A stretch of DNA of 64,000 nucleotides, taken from contig CAZDGU010000004.1 of assembly GCA_964505215.1 (NCBI GenBank), forward strand, positions 1 to 64,000. Direction: 5' to 3'. This DNA is from Gracilimonas sp964505215 (lineage in GTDB: Bacteria; Bacteroidota; Rhodothermia; Balneolales; Balneolaceae). The notes beneath the pieces were generated by a model, which saw nothing but the letters and a program-made list of their open reading frames with translations, was not told where the DNA came from and searched no databases. Positions 1 through 8,601 of the stretch are shown in pieces (the first letter of the stretch is position 1; each line of letters opens with the position of its first letter). A program made the position numbers and the translations under genes.

Positions 1-52
1 GCTCGTCGGGCTCATAACCCGAAGGTCGCAGGTTCGAATCCTGCCCCCGCCA
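1..52 (+). tRNA. initiator tRNA-Met (CAT), 5' part outside window
   Basis: The anticodon loop CTCATAA (11-17) carries CAT. Its stem (6-10 with 18-22) has three consecutive G-C pairs next to the loop, the hallmark of initiator tRNA. The T arm is 28-32/40-44 with loop TTCGAAT, the 3' acceptor strand is 45-51 and the discriminator is A52. CCA is not encoded. The acceptor 5' strand and most of the D arm lie before base 1, so the mismatch expected at the first acceptor pair cannot be checked. Confidence 0.93.
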
Positions 53-64
53 CTACTTAAACTT

Positions 65-102
65 AAAAGGGATTGAAGATAAAATTTTCAATCCCTTTTT
101 TT
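65..102 (+). terminator. Rho-independent terminator of the tRNA
   Basis: A 13-bp perfect stem (65-77 with 87-99, core AGGGATTGAA/TTCAATCCCT) is followed directly by a T run to 102. It starts 12 bases after the tRNA end, so it most simply terminates the tRNA transcript. Confidence 0.85.
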
Positions 103-135
103 GTTCTTAAGCGTGGAATAAAAGCTTTTCTTTTT

Positions 136-170
136 GTGCCTGTATAAGTTCTATAAACTTATACAGGCAC
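136..170 (+). repeat. 15-bp perfect hairpin with 5-nt loop
   Basis: GTGCCTGTATAAGTT (136-150) and its exact reverse complement (156-170) flank the loop CTATA. The following TTGTTTTAT is only a weak U tract. It may be a second terminator behind the tRNA unit or a protein-binding palindrome. No gene is adjacent. Confidence 0.7.
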
Positions 171-486
171 TTGTTTTATATGTTCTATGATAATAGTACT
201 AAGCTAAGTTTACACGCATATAACAATTTCATTCAATATTATCAGGTGGACAAACTTTAAAATAGTTTTTACTCTCCGCGCTCCCGAACAAATTAAAGGT
301 GTTTTATATAATTAGGCAATTGGTTAAGCTATATTGTCTACCTGTGTGCGAAGATTTTTTAAATAAAGAACCTATGTTACTTCATGTTATACAATTAATT
401 AGCACTTCTATAAATAGTGTCCATAGTTCTTTGCTATTTATTTTTACTATTTGAAAAAAAAATTCAGTAACATTAGGATAGCTTTC
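171..486. other. AT-rich intergenic stretch, nothing recognised
   Basis: Between the 136-170 hairpin and the inverted repeat at 487 there is no convincing ORF, RNA gene or clear promoter. The stretch is AT-rich and precedes the SusC gene, so distant regulatory sites are possible but none was seen. Confidence 0.5.
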
Positions 487-544
487 AAGAAGGCTCTGCA
501 AAAAAGTTGACAAGATTAGGTCATTATTTTTGCAGAGCCTTCTT
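487..544 (+). promoter_or_regulatory. 18-bp perfect inverted repeat in the SusC leader, with a possible -7 box
   Basis: Bases 487-504 and 527-544 (AGAAGGCTCTGCAAAA-type arms) are exact reverse complements around a 22-nt loop. The loop holds TTGACA (507-512), and TATTTTTG (525-532) fits the Bacteroidota -7 consensus TAnnTTTG. The TTG-to-TA spacing is 15, shorter than the usual 19-20. The second arm ends 46 bases before the SusC start. It could be an operator, an attenuator or a folded leader; the sequence alone does not decide. Confidence 0.5.
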
Positions 545-590
545 AAGTGAAATCATAATCAATTATAATTAATTATAAAAAGGCATAGAT

Positions 591-3500
591 ATGTTTAAAA
601 AGCTACTATATACGATACTTGCTTTGTTATTTTCTGCCAGTGCTTTTGCACAGAGCGGTTCTGTAACAGGTAAGGTTACCGATGCTCAAACTGGCGAAGC
701 CTTAATTGGCGCCACTGTTTATATCGAATCTTTACAAAAAGGAGCCCAAACGGATATCGATGGTAATTTTACTATTGATAATATCCAAGCAGGCACCTAT
801 CAAGTTGCTATTTCATATGTAGGATACAAAACATTCACATCTGAAATAGAAGTAAGTTCCGGATCAACAACTTTAGATGTAGAATTAACTGTTGATTTAG
901 TTGGACTGGACGAAATGGTTGTTACTGGTTACGGAAGTATAAATAGGGCTGATCTAACAAGTTCTATTGCTAAAGTAAGCAGAGAAGAGATTGAAGGCAC
1001 ACCTACAATAAGTACAGATGCCTTGTTACAGGGTAAAGCTTCAGGTGTGCAAATTTCTTCAGATTCTGGTACACCGGGCGGGGGTGTTTTGGTTCGTGTC
1101 CGTGGAGCGACCTCAATTTCAGCATCAAACGATCCGCTGTATGTTGTAGACGGAGTACCGTTGAATACGGGCAGTAAGTCAGCAATTGGAGTAGGTAATC
1201 AGCAATTAAATGCTATATCTGACTTAAACGCTAATGAAATTGAATCCATAGAGATTTTAAAGGATGCTTCTGCCACAGCTATTTATGGTTCTCGTGGAGC
1301 TAATGGTGTAGTACTTATTTCTACACGACGAGGAGTAGCAGGTAAGTCTAAAATTAATATTTCTGCTTCGAGAGGGTTCAAAGAATTTGCTAACAAATTA
1401 GAGTTTGTAAATTCTGAAGAGTTTATAAAGATGTATGTTGACGGATTATATGGTGATTATATAGGATATAATAATTGGGGTACTTATGAAGATAGATACA
1501 ATGCTGTAGCTCAGTTCCTAAGTGGTTATGGTTATACATATACAACATTTACGGGGATGCCTGAACTTGATCAGTATGGTGCAGATCCATCTCAAGCTCC
1601 TAATACCGATTGGCAGGATGCAGTGTTTCAAACAGGAATTACTCAAAGTTATGGAGTTAATGCTTCCGGTGGTGATGTGAAAACTCGCTATTATGTTGCC
1701 GGGGATTATTATGATGAAAAAGGAATCATGCTAAATTCGGGTTTTGAAAGAATAAATGGCCGAATTAACCTCGACCATAATATCAATGAGAAAGCTAATA
1801 TTTCCACAAATGTAAGTTACTTACGTTCCGTGAGTTCGCGTATCGAAAACGATAACAACATTTATGGTGTGCTAACGAGTGCTTATCTATCATACCCAAC
1901 AAGACCAATTAGAAATAATGATGGGTCTTATAATAATAATGTTGGTGCTTTTTCAAATCCAGTTTCCGCTTCGGAAGTTACAAATGATGCTGTTAGGACA
2001 CGTTTTATTGGAAACACCAGTGCAGAGTATAAGTTCACAAATACTTTTAAGGTTAAAGCAAATGTAGGCCTTGACCGGTATGATCTTAAAGAGGACGTTT
2101 ATTCACCAAGTTATACTAATCAGGGTTCACCATTAGGTTCTGGAGTATCAAGTGTAGGTTTTGACCAAACATGGATTACTGAACTGACTGCTCAATATTC
2201 AAACTTGTTCAATAATGTTCATAATGTTGATGCCGTTGCTGCAGTAAGTTATCAGGAAAACAGTTTTGAACGTACATTTGCTGAGGGTACCGATTACCCC
2301 GGTGATCAACTAATTAATGTTAATAATGCAGCTACTACCACTGGCGGTTCTTCAGGAACTTCCTATGGATTAGAGTCTTATACCGGTCGTATAAACTACG
2401 GCTATGACTCACGCTATCTTTTGACATTAACGGGACGTGTTGACGGATCCTCCAGATTTAGTGATGATAACCAATACGGGTTTTTCCCGGCAGCTGCAGT
2501 AGCATGGAGATTATCTAATGAGAGCTTTATGCAAAATGCCGACTTTATAAATGAACTTAAACTACGTGCCAGTGCAGGTATTACAGGTAACCAGTCAATT
2601 GGAAACTATAGTTACCAAGCACTTTTTGGAATAGGCAGTTATTCCGGGACTCCTGCTTTAGTACCGTCTCAGTTACCAAATCCAGATTTGAAATGGGAGC
2701 AAACCCAACAGATAGACATTGGATTTGACCTTGTTTTACTTCAAGAAAAAGTATCACTTTCTGTAGATGCTTATATGAAAAAAACGAATGACTTGCTCTT
2801 AAATCGTCCCGTACCGTCTTCAACTGGTTTTACTTCTTACAGCAGTAATATCGGTAAAACAGAAAATAAGGGTCTTGAATTTGAGATTAGAACAGTGAAT
2901 ATCCAGACCAAGGATATTAATTGGACCACAAGTTTAAATATATCAATGAACCGTAATAAGGTTACAAAACTGTTTAATGGTGAGCCTATCAACTCTGGTT
3001 TTGCCAGCCGTATTCAAGAAGGGCAACCAATCGGCGCTTTCTATGGCTACATAACAGATGGTATTTGGAATACACAGCAGGAGATTGATGACTATCTTGC
3101 AGCTGACCCAAATCATAGTGTTGGTAACGCCGTGCCAGGAGATGTACGTTTTGTAGATCTTAATGGTGATGGAGTAGTTAATGCATTAGATCAGAAAATA
3201 ATGGGAGACGCAAACCCTGATTTCTTCGGTGGCTTTAACAGTAACTTTAACTATAAGGGGTTTGAATTAAATGCATTCTTCCAATTCCAGTATGGAAATG
3301 ACATTTATAACAACAACCGTAGTTTTTATGAGCATTTTGGATATTCATATACGGCTACAAAAAAAGCTGTTAAGCGCTGGACACCGGACAATACAGATAC
3401 TAATGTTTACAGAGCTTCTTGGTTAGATAGAAATCAGAACACAAGAGATTCTGATCTATTTGTTGAGGACGGTTCATATTTAAGGCTTAAAACCCTAACT

Positions 3501-3716
3501 CTTGCCTATAACTTTGATAGCAGTTTGTTAGACAAAATAGGATTTAGATCTGCACGCATTTATGCTACAGGCTCTAACCTGCTCACATTTACAAATTATT
3601 CCGGACCTGATCCTGAGGTAAATACTTTTTCAGGTTCTAATGCGGCTTTAGGAACAGACTTCTTTACATATCCACAAGCACGCACTATCCAGTTTGGAAT
3701 TAACATAGGACTTTAA
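591..3716 (+). CDS. SusC/RagA-family TonB-linked outer membrane transporter
   Basis: The 1041-residue protein has a signal peptide (1-20, cleavage after AFA). A carboxypeptidase-regulatory-like beta-sandwich follows (about 23-105), then the SusC motif DEMVVTGYG (about 108-116), a plug domain with the typical VRVRGATSIS and PLYVVDGVP stretches, and a long beta-barrel ending TIQFGINIGL. Length is normal for the family. SusC proteins form the barrel through which a SusD-capped complex imports glycans or peptides with TonB energy. The SusD partner starts 12 bases downstream. No glycoside hydrolase, peptidase or dedicated regulator adjoins the pair, so the substrate cannot be named. Confidence 0.95.
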   Translation: MFKKLLYTILALLFSASAFAQSGSVTGKVTDAQTGEALIGATVYIESLQKGAQTDIDGNFTIDNIQAGTYQVAISYVGYKTFTSEIEVSSGSTTLDVELTVDLVGLDEMVVTGYGSINRADLTSSIAKVSREEIEGTPTISTDALLQGKASGVQISSDSGTPGGGVLVRVRGATSISASNDPLYVVDGVPLNTGSKSAIGVGNQQLNAISDLNANEIESIEILKDASATAIYGSRGANGVVLISTRRGVAGKSKINISASRGFKEFANKLEFVNSEEFIKMYVDGLYGDYIGYNNWGTYEDRYNAVAQFLSGYGYTYTTFTGMPELDQYGADPSQAPNTDWQDAVFQTGITQSYGVNASGGDVKTRYYVAGDYYDEKGIMLNSGFERINGRINLDHNINEKANISTNVSYLRSVSSRIENDNNIYGVLTSAYLSYPTRPIRNNDGSYNNNVGAFSNPVSASEVTNDAVRTRFIGNTSAEYKFTNTFKVKANVGLDRYDLKEDVYSPSYTNQGSPLGSGVSSVGFDQTWITELTAQYSNLFNNVHNVDAVAAVSYQENSFERTFAEGTDYPGDQLINVNNAATTTGGSSGTSYGLESYTGRINYGYDSRYLLTLTGRVDGSSRFSDDNQYGFFPAAAVAWRLSNESFMQNADFINELKLRASAGITGNQSIGNYSYQALFGIGSYSGTPALVPSQLPNPDLKWEQTQQIDIGFDLVLLQEKVSLSVDAYMKKTNDLLLNRPVPSSTGFTSYSSNIGKTENKGLEFEIRTVNIQTKDINWTTSLNISMNRNKVTKLFNGEPINSGFASRIQEGQPIGAFYGYITDGIWNTQQEIDDYLAADPNHSVGNAVPGDVRFVDLNGDGVVNALDQKIMGDANPDFFGGFNSNFNYKGFELNAFFQFQYGNDIYNNNRSFYEHFGYSYTATKKAVKRWTPDNTDTNVYRASWLDRNQNTRDSDLFVEDGSYLRLKTLTLAYNFDSSLLDKIGFRSARIYATGSNLLTFTNYSGPDPEVNTFSGSNAALGTDFFTYPQARTIQFGINIGL

Positions 3717-3728
3717 GAAAGGATTAAA

Positions 3729-5096
3729 ATGAGATTTAAAAATTATACACTTACAATTTTAGTAGCACTCTTTATTTTCACGAGTTGCGATGTACTTGAT
3801 CAAACACCTCAGCAAAGTTTACCCACAGCGGAAATCTTTACTACTGAGGCAAATGTAAGGGCTGTTTTAGCAGGAGCTTATAATGGCTTACAGGGTGCTG
3901 TTCCTTACAATATCAGGTTTGCTGAGCTAGCAGGAGATAATGCTGGCCATACAGGGTCTTATCCTTCTTGGGCAAGCGTAGATCAACATAACTTGTTGGC
4001 AAGTAATGCAGAAGCTCGTGATCTGTATATTAATTATTATGAAGTAATAAATACGGCTAACAACCTTATTAAGTTTACTGATCAAGTAGATGAAGTGTCT
4101 TTCTTAGATGCTGAAAAAGAAAATATCATAGCTCAGGCTAAAGTAATTAGGGCACTAAGCTACCATACACTTGTTAGCTGGTTTGGCGGAGTGCCTTTAG
4201 TTATTGAACCTGTTGATGGGATTGATGAGTCAGCAAATGCTCCAAGAGCAAGTGTTTCTGATATTTATCAGCAAATCATTACCGACCTAAAAGAGGCTGA
4301 GACAACGTTAGGAAGTACTGGTACTTCCGGTTCAAGTACGGTGAATGGTTTTACTGCAAAGGCACTTCTTGCAAGAGTATATTTATATAATAAACAATAT
4401 GATCTTGCAGAAGCCAAAGCTACTGATGTGATTGATAATGGGAACTATGATGTTACCGGTGTAGATTATATTTCTAACTTTGGTGCTGCCGAATCTGATG
4501 GGCAAGGAAGTAATGAGTCTATTTTTGAGCTTTTGTTTACTACAGAAGATTCAAATAACCTTTCCTTTTTTGCACGTCCTAATGGAAATGGTGGACGATT
4601 TGAGTACGGACCTGAGTTAGCATATCTTAATTTGTATGAAGCCGGAGACACCAGATATGATGCTAACATCAGAGTGTATTCTGGAGATAATGTATTAGGA
4701 AAGTATTTCAGAGTTAATGGCAGCGATAATATTATCATTGTCAGGCTCGCTGAAATGTACCTAATCCGAGCTGAAGCTATAGCACAACAAGATTACTCAA
4801 GCCCTGCCAGAGCATTAGTAGCTCAGGATGATATTAACATAATTCGCAACCGTGCTGGTTTGGCTGACATCGATCCATTAACTGTTACAAGTCTGCAAGA
4901 CTTTATGGACGAATTGATGTTGCAAAGAAGAATTGAATTAGATCAAGAAGGACATAGATGGCATGACTTGGTACGTACAGGAAGAGCTGTCCCCGAGTTA
5001 GGAATAAGTCAAAATGCTACATTATGGCCAATTCCTCAACGCGAAATAGATACTAATTCTGGTATCAAACCTGAAGATCAAAACCCAGGTTACTAA
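3729..5096 (+). CDS. SusD/RagB-family substrate-binding lipoprotein
   Basis: The 455-residue protein starts with a lipoprotein signal ending IFTSC (lipid-modified Cys20). It then shows SusD features: the N-terminal DVLDQTPQQSLP stretch, the EANVRAVLAGAYNGLQ helix, TPR-like helices, and the C-terminal RLAEMYLIRAEA plus LMLQRRIELDQEGHRWHDLVRTG segments. It is expected to sit on the outer face of the outer membrane and close over the upstream SusC barrel when ligand is bound. The 12-base gap means one transcript, which ends at the terminator at 5138. Confidence 0.95.
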   Translation: MRFKNYTLTILVALFIFTSCDVLDQTPQQSLPTAEIFTTEANVRAVLAGAYNGLQGAVPYNIRFAELAGDNAGHTGSYPSWASVDQHNLLASNAEARDLYINYYEVINTANNLIKFTDQVDEVSFLDAEKENIIAQAKVIRALSYHTLVSWFGGVPLVIEPVDGIDESANAPRASVSDIYQQIITDLKEAETTLGSTGTSGSSTVNGFTAKALLARVYLYNKQYDLAEAKATDVIDNGNYDVTGVDYISNFGAAESDGQGSNESIFELLFTTEDSNNLSFFARPNGNGGRFEYGPELAYLNLYEAGDTRYDANIRVYSGDNVLGKYFRVNGSDNIIIVRLAEMYLIRAEAIAQQDYSSPARALVAQDDINIIRNRAGLADIDPLTVTSLQDFMDELMLQRRIELDQEGHRWHDLVRTGRAVPELGISQNATLWPIPQREIDTNSGIKPEDQNPGY

Positions 5097-5137
5097 TATA
5101 TATTTATAAAGCCTGAAAGTTTATCAGGATATTATCT

Positions 5138-5172
5138 AAAGCCACCAAGTTTAAAATTTGGTGGCTTTTTTG
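5138..5172 (+). terminator. Rho-independent terminator of the SusC/SusD operon
   Basis: AAAGCCACCAA (5138-5148) pairs with TTGGTGGCTTT (5158-5168) around a 9-nt loop and runs into six Ts. It lies 41 bases after the SusD stop. Confidence 0.88.
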
Positions 5173-5478
5173 TTGGGGTGTAAGAATCAAGAGGCTGATT
5201 TAACTATAGGAGATTAGGTGATATTAAATGGGTGTTAGTTGAAAACGCTCAACTATGTATTTTCTAAAAATACGGACTAATTTCTAAGGTACTTACTCAC
5301 TTATGAGCTGCTATTTCTAAATACTAATCCATTAACAAATAGTGCTTTGACTGTTGTTTAGATATGAAGACATAACTAGCGATTTTTTAGTATTCCCATG
5401 ATTGTTGATTGTCTGAGCCGAATATTTTTGAGGGCTTTAATAGCTGCCAGAGCTTATTTACTAGGTGAATACTTGTGA
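5173..5478. other. Intergenic region between converging units, nothing recognised
   Basis: About 300 AT-rich bases separate the SusD terminator from the 3' end of the first GWxTD gene. I see no ORF with coding character, no repeat shared with the rest of the window and no clear terminator for the minus-strand unit. Confidence 0.5.
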
Positions 5479-6939
5479 TTACAAATTAGTATTTAAAATA
5501 CTGCCGCTTAGCCAGCGCGAAACCTGTTCGTATTCTATAGAATAATACATAGAATGCCGCTGTAGCTGAAAGTTATAAAAAGGATAAAACTTAGATTTCA
5601 GCTTAGGCTGTACAAATAAAAAGTTTTTCTCGGGATTGTTTTGATTGTAAGAATACGACCATACCATTTGGTCTGAAAAGTGATCGTTATACCAAGGCGG
5701 GCCAAACAGAATGTAAATCATGCCGGGGTCGGTTTTCCAGCCCTCTTTATAGTTGCTGAACTGCTTATTAGCCTCTTCAACCCGATGATAATATTGTGAA
5801 ATAACATTTTTAGCTACTTTTGAATTTTTTATATGAGACAGCCAAAACCGGTCGATAGCTTTTTTAAGCTTAGCCGGGTTTTCAATAGAAAGCAGCTTCT
5901 TATACTCCTTTTCATTCATTAAATAGTAAAGCGGACGAGCCAGCTCCAGGGGTGTTTTAATGGATGGATAGTTAGGGCTCTTCATGCTGAAATCTCTGGC
6001 TTTATATAATGTGTTTTCATCAGCCGTTTCGGCCGTAACTTCAACCCGATAATTTCCGCGAGATAAATCACTGAATATCAGCTCTATAACTACGCTTCCT
6101 GTTTGCTCTAACCGGCGGGTAGAGCTTTGTATCACTTCATAACTGTCGTAATCAATACCGCGCCGTTGTATGCTGGAAGGGGAGTAGTTGTTAAAATGCA
6201 TGGGGCGGGCAATGCTGGTGTCAGATTTGAATTTTAACAACCTTGATTCTATATCTAAGGGTTGATCGGGTGAGCTGTTTGTTACCTGGAATACAAATTT
6301 TAAAGAGTCGGTACTGGAAGGGATGTCATAGGTGGTAGCAGGGTGAAATTGGTGTTCAGATATGGAATTATCTTTGCCAAGAATGCGAATTTCAGTCAAA
6401 TGGGAGGTGTCATCGTTTGGGTCAGGCAGTTCTGTAGTTAGTGTGCGGACAATTCTTTTTTTAGAAACCTGATCTGTTACACCCAGCTCAACAATGTAGT
6501 TTCCGGGTTCAACCTCAAAAATCTCTTCAAACCGGAATACCTGTTGACTATTAATAATTTGCTCGTTTCGGGTCTCAATTTCTTTTGTGAAGCTTTTTCC
6601 AATAGGGGAAAAGGAGTGGGTTGAATCGGCATCATTTTGAGATTCCTTTCTTATATATACATCAATTGTAGCCGAGGCTTTAAAAGCACTGTCTTTTCGA
6701 GCATACACCAAACTCCCATATACAATATTACCGGATATAATAATAGTAGGTACATTATTCTCATTTATCTGTCCGGTAGCAGAAACCCTTAGCTCCGGCA
6801 GCCCGGGCCGATAATTATATCCCGATCCGCGATCAATATTATCCACATAAGAATTATTACAGCTAACCAGCAGTATGCTCACGCATATTACAAGAGACAG
6901 AAAAGCGGGTTGGTAAATGTGGCGAGTAAAAGAGTGCAT
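5479..6939 (-). CDS. GWxTD-domain lipoprotein, paralogue 3 of 3
   Basis: The 486-residue protein has a lipobox LLVSC (Cys27). Next comes NNSYVDNIDRGSGYNYRPG, shared with its two neighbours, then two predicted beta-sandwich-like stretches and a C-terminal GWxTD domain: GWKTD at 400-404 followed by PGMIYILFGPPWY. The GWxTD domain is a named family of unknown function found mainly in Bacteroidota-type genomes. Exactly 82 residues follow GWKTD, as in both paralogues. It is last in the minus-strand array, separated from paralogue 2 by 200 bases. It is probably anchored in an envelope membrane; no catalytic motif is visible. Confidence 0.88.
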   Translation of the reverse strand: MHSFTRHIYQPAFLSLVICVSILLVSCNNSYVDNIDRGSGYNYRPGLPELRVSATGQINENNVPTIIISGNIVYGSLVYARKDSAFKASATIDVYIRKESQNDADSTHSFSPIGKSFTKEIETRNEQIINSQQVFRFEEIFEVEPGNYIVELGVTDQVSKKRIVRTLTTELPDPNDDTSHLTEIRILGKDNSISEHQFHPATTYDIPSSTDSLKFVFQVTNSSPDQPLDIESRLLKFKSDTSIARPMHFNNYSPSSIQRRGIDYDSYEVIQSSTRRLEQTGSVVIELIFSDLSRGNYRVEVTAETADENTLYKARDFSMKSPNYPSIKTPLELARPLYYLMNEKEYKKLLSIENPAKLKKAIDRFWLSHIKNSKVAKNVISQYYHRVEEANKQFSNYKEGWKTDPGMIYILFGPPWYNDHFSDQMVWSYSYNQNNPEKNFLFVQPKLKSKFYPFYNFQLQRHSMYYSIEYEQVSRWLSGSILNTNL

Positions 6940-7139
6940 TGCGTAAAAAAACTAAAGGATGAACGTAATGCTAAAATAGCATGAAATGAGTCAAATTCTA
7001 TAGTTTAAATTTCCTCCTAACCTGAAATAAAGCGCATATCTTGAGTCTGGAGGGTTGGAAGGTGTTAAAAAGGGGTAGGAGTTTTTTGGAGTTCTAAAAT
7101 ATGGCTGTTTTGTTATTGTTTTTAAGCAATAAAAAAAAA

Positions 7140-8561
7140 CTACATGGGATCTCTGATAATAAGCCCGGTTAGCCATAACTGAATTTGTTGGTAATTTATG
7201 GTGTAGTAATTTTGCGAGCGCTGCAGAATGTAGTTATTGAACGGATAGTATTTTGACTTCCTTTTGGGCCTGATAAATAAAAAATTAGTTTCAGGGTCTT
7301 CTCTGTTGTATGAATAAGACCAGCGCATTTCATTAGAAAAAGTTCGGCTGTACCAAGGCGGGCCAAACAGAATATACATCATACCCGGATCGGTTTTCCA
7401 GCCTTCTTTATAATTCGAAAATTGCTTATTAGCTTTCTCAACCCGCTGGTAATACAGTGATAAAACATATTTGGCTACTCTTGAGTTATTTATATTTGAT
7501 AGCCAAAATCGGTCAACGGCATTTTTTAAAGCATTCGGATCGCTGATATCCATTAGCTTCTCATACTCCTTTTTAGTCATTAAATAGTACAATGGCTTTG
7601 CCAACTCCTCGGGGGTTGATAAAGAAGGATAATTTGGGCTTTTGATGCTAAACCCTCGGCCTCTAAACAATTCCTGTGGCTCATCTTTATTTACATATAC
7701 CTCAAGCCGGTAATTTCCCCTTTTTAAATTATGGAAAGGCAGCTCAATCAGCACGCTGCCCTGTTGGCTTAGTGGCCGGGTTGAAGACTGAATAACTTCA
7801 TATTTATCAAAATCTATGCCTTTATAGCGCATGCTTGAAGGACTATAGTTTGTGCCATGCAAATAGTGAGCCGGGGTTGTATCAGCCTCAAACCGAATGA
7901 GCCGAAGCTCTATTTCTGCCGGTTCTTTTGCTTCATGAATAATTTGAAAAATGAACTTAAGAGAATCTATTCGCGAGGGGATATCATAAGTTGTTATTTG
8001 GTTGAATGTGTTTTCTTTCTTAGATGAATTTTTTCCCAGCAACCATATGTCTGTCATGTGAGAGCTGCCCTCTTCTCTCATTGGTATATTTGCATGGGTA
8101 GTTCGTGTGGTGGTTTTTTTATTCGTATTGTCCGTTATAGCAATTTTAACAAGGTAAGCACCCGCATCAACCTTATAGTTGTGTTCGAATCGTTGAATAT
8201 CTTGGCTCGAAGTAATTTGCTCACTTTTTCCGGCAATCGTTTTTTGGTACGTTTCTGAGATAACCTGCTCGCCGGTGGCTTCATTTTTAATTTGAATTTC
8301 AATTGTAACAGGTGCCTCCATTAACTTGTCCTTTTTGGAATAAATGAGGCTGCCTTCAACCACATCTCCTGAAACAACAATGTGTGGCTGCCCTTGTTCA
8401 TCAAAATATCCATATGAAGCTAATCTGAATTCAGGATGTCCGGGCTGGTATTTATAACCTTCAGCGCGATCAATATTATCATAAATGCTACTCGCGCAGC
8501 TCATTAAGCCAAAGCTCAGGCATAAAATAAATAACAGGTGATATTTGGATACGTGAAGCAT
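7140..8561 (-). CDS. GWxTD-domain lipoprotein, paralogue 2 of 3
   Basis: The 473-residue protein has a lipobox GLMSC (Cys22), the shared SIYDNIDRAEGYKYQPG stretch, and the conserved central segments IDSLKFIFQI and DFDKYEVIQSSTR. GWKTD is at 387-391, then PGMMYILFGPPWY. Domain order matches both neighbours, so the trio arose by tandem duplication. It begins 40 bases after paralogue 1 and is probably cotranscribed with it. It differs most in its N-terminal half (ASYGYFDEQGQPHIVV), which suggests diverged partners or ligands. No function is known. Confidence 0.88.
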   Translation of the reverse strand: MLHVSKYHLLFILCLSFGLMSCASSIYDNIDRAEGYKYQPGHPEFRLASYGYFDEQGQPHIVVSGDVVEGSLIYSKKDKLMEAPVTIEIQIKNEATGEQVISETYQKTIAGKSEQITSSQDIQRFEHNYKVDAGAYLVKIAITDNTNKKTTTRTTHANIPMREEGSSHMTDIWLLGKNSSKKENTFNQITTYDIPSRIDSLKFIFQIIHEAKEPAEIELRLIRFEADTTPAHYLHGTNYSPSSMRYKGIDFDKYEVIQSSTRPLSQQGSVLIELPFHNLKRGNYRLEVYVNKDEPQELFRGRGFSIKSPNYPSLSTPEELAKPLYYLMTKKEYEKLMDISDPNALKNAVDRFWLSNINNSRVAKYVLSLYYQRVEKANKQFSNYKEGWKTDPGMMYILFGPPWYSRTFSNEMRWSYSYNREDPETNFLFIRPKRKSKYYPFNNYILQRSQNYYTINYQQIQLWLTGLIIRDPM

Positions 8562-8601
8562 CTTTTTTTAGTTGTCAGCAGGCTTAAAGTGATTGCTAAT
8601 C

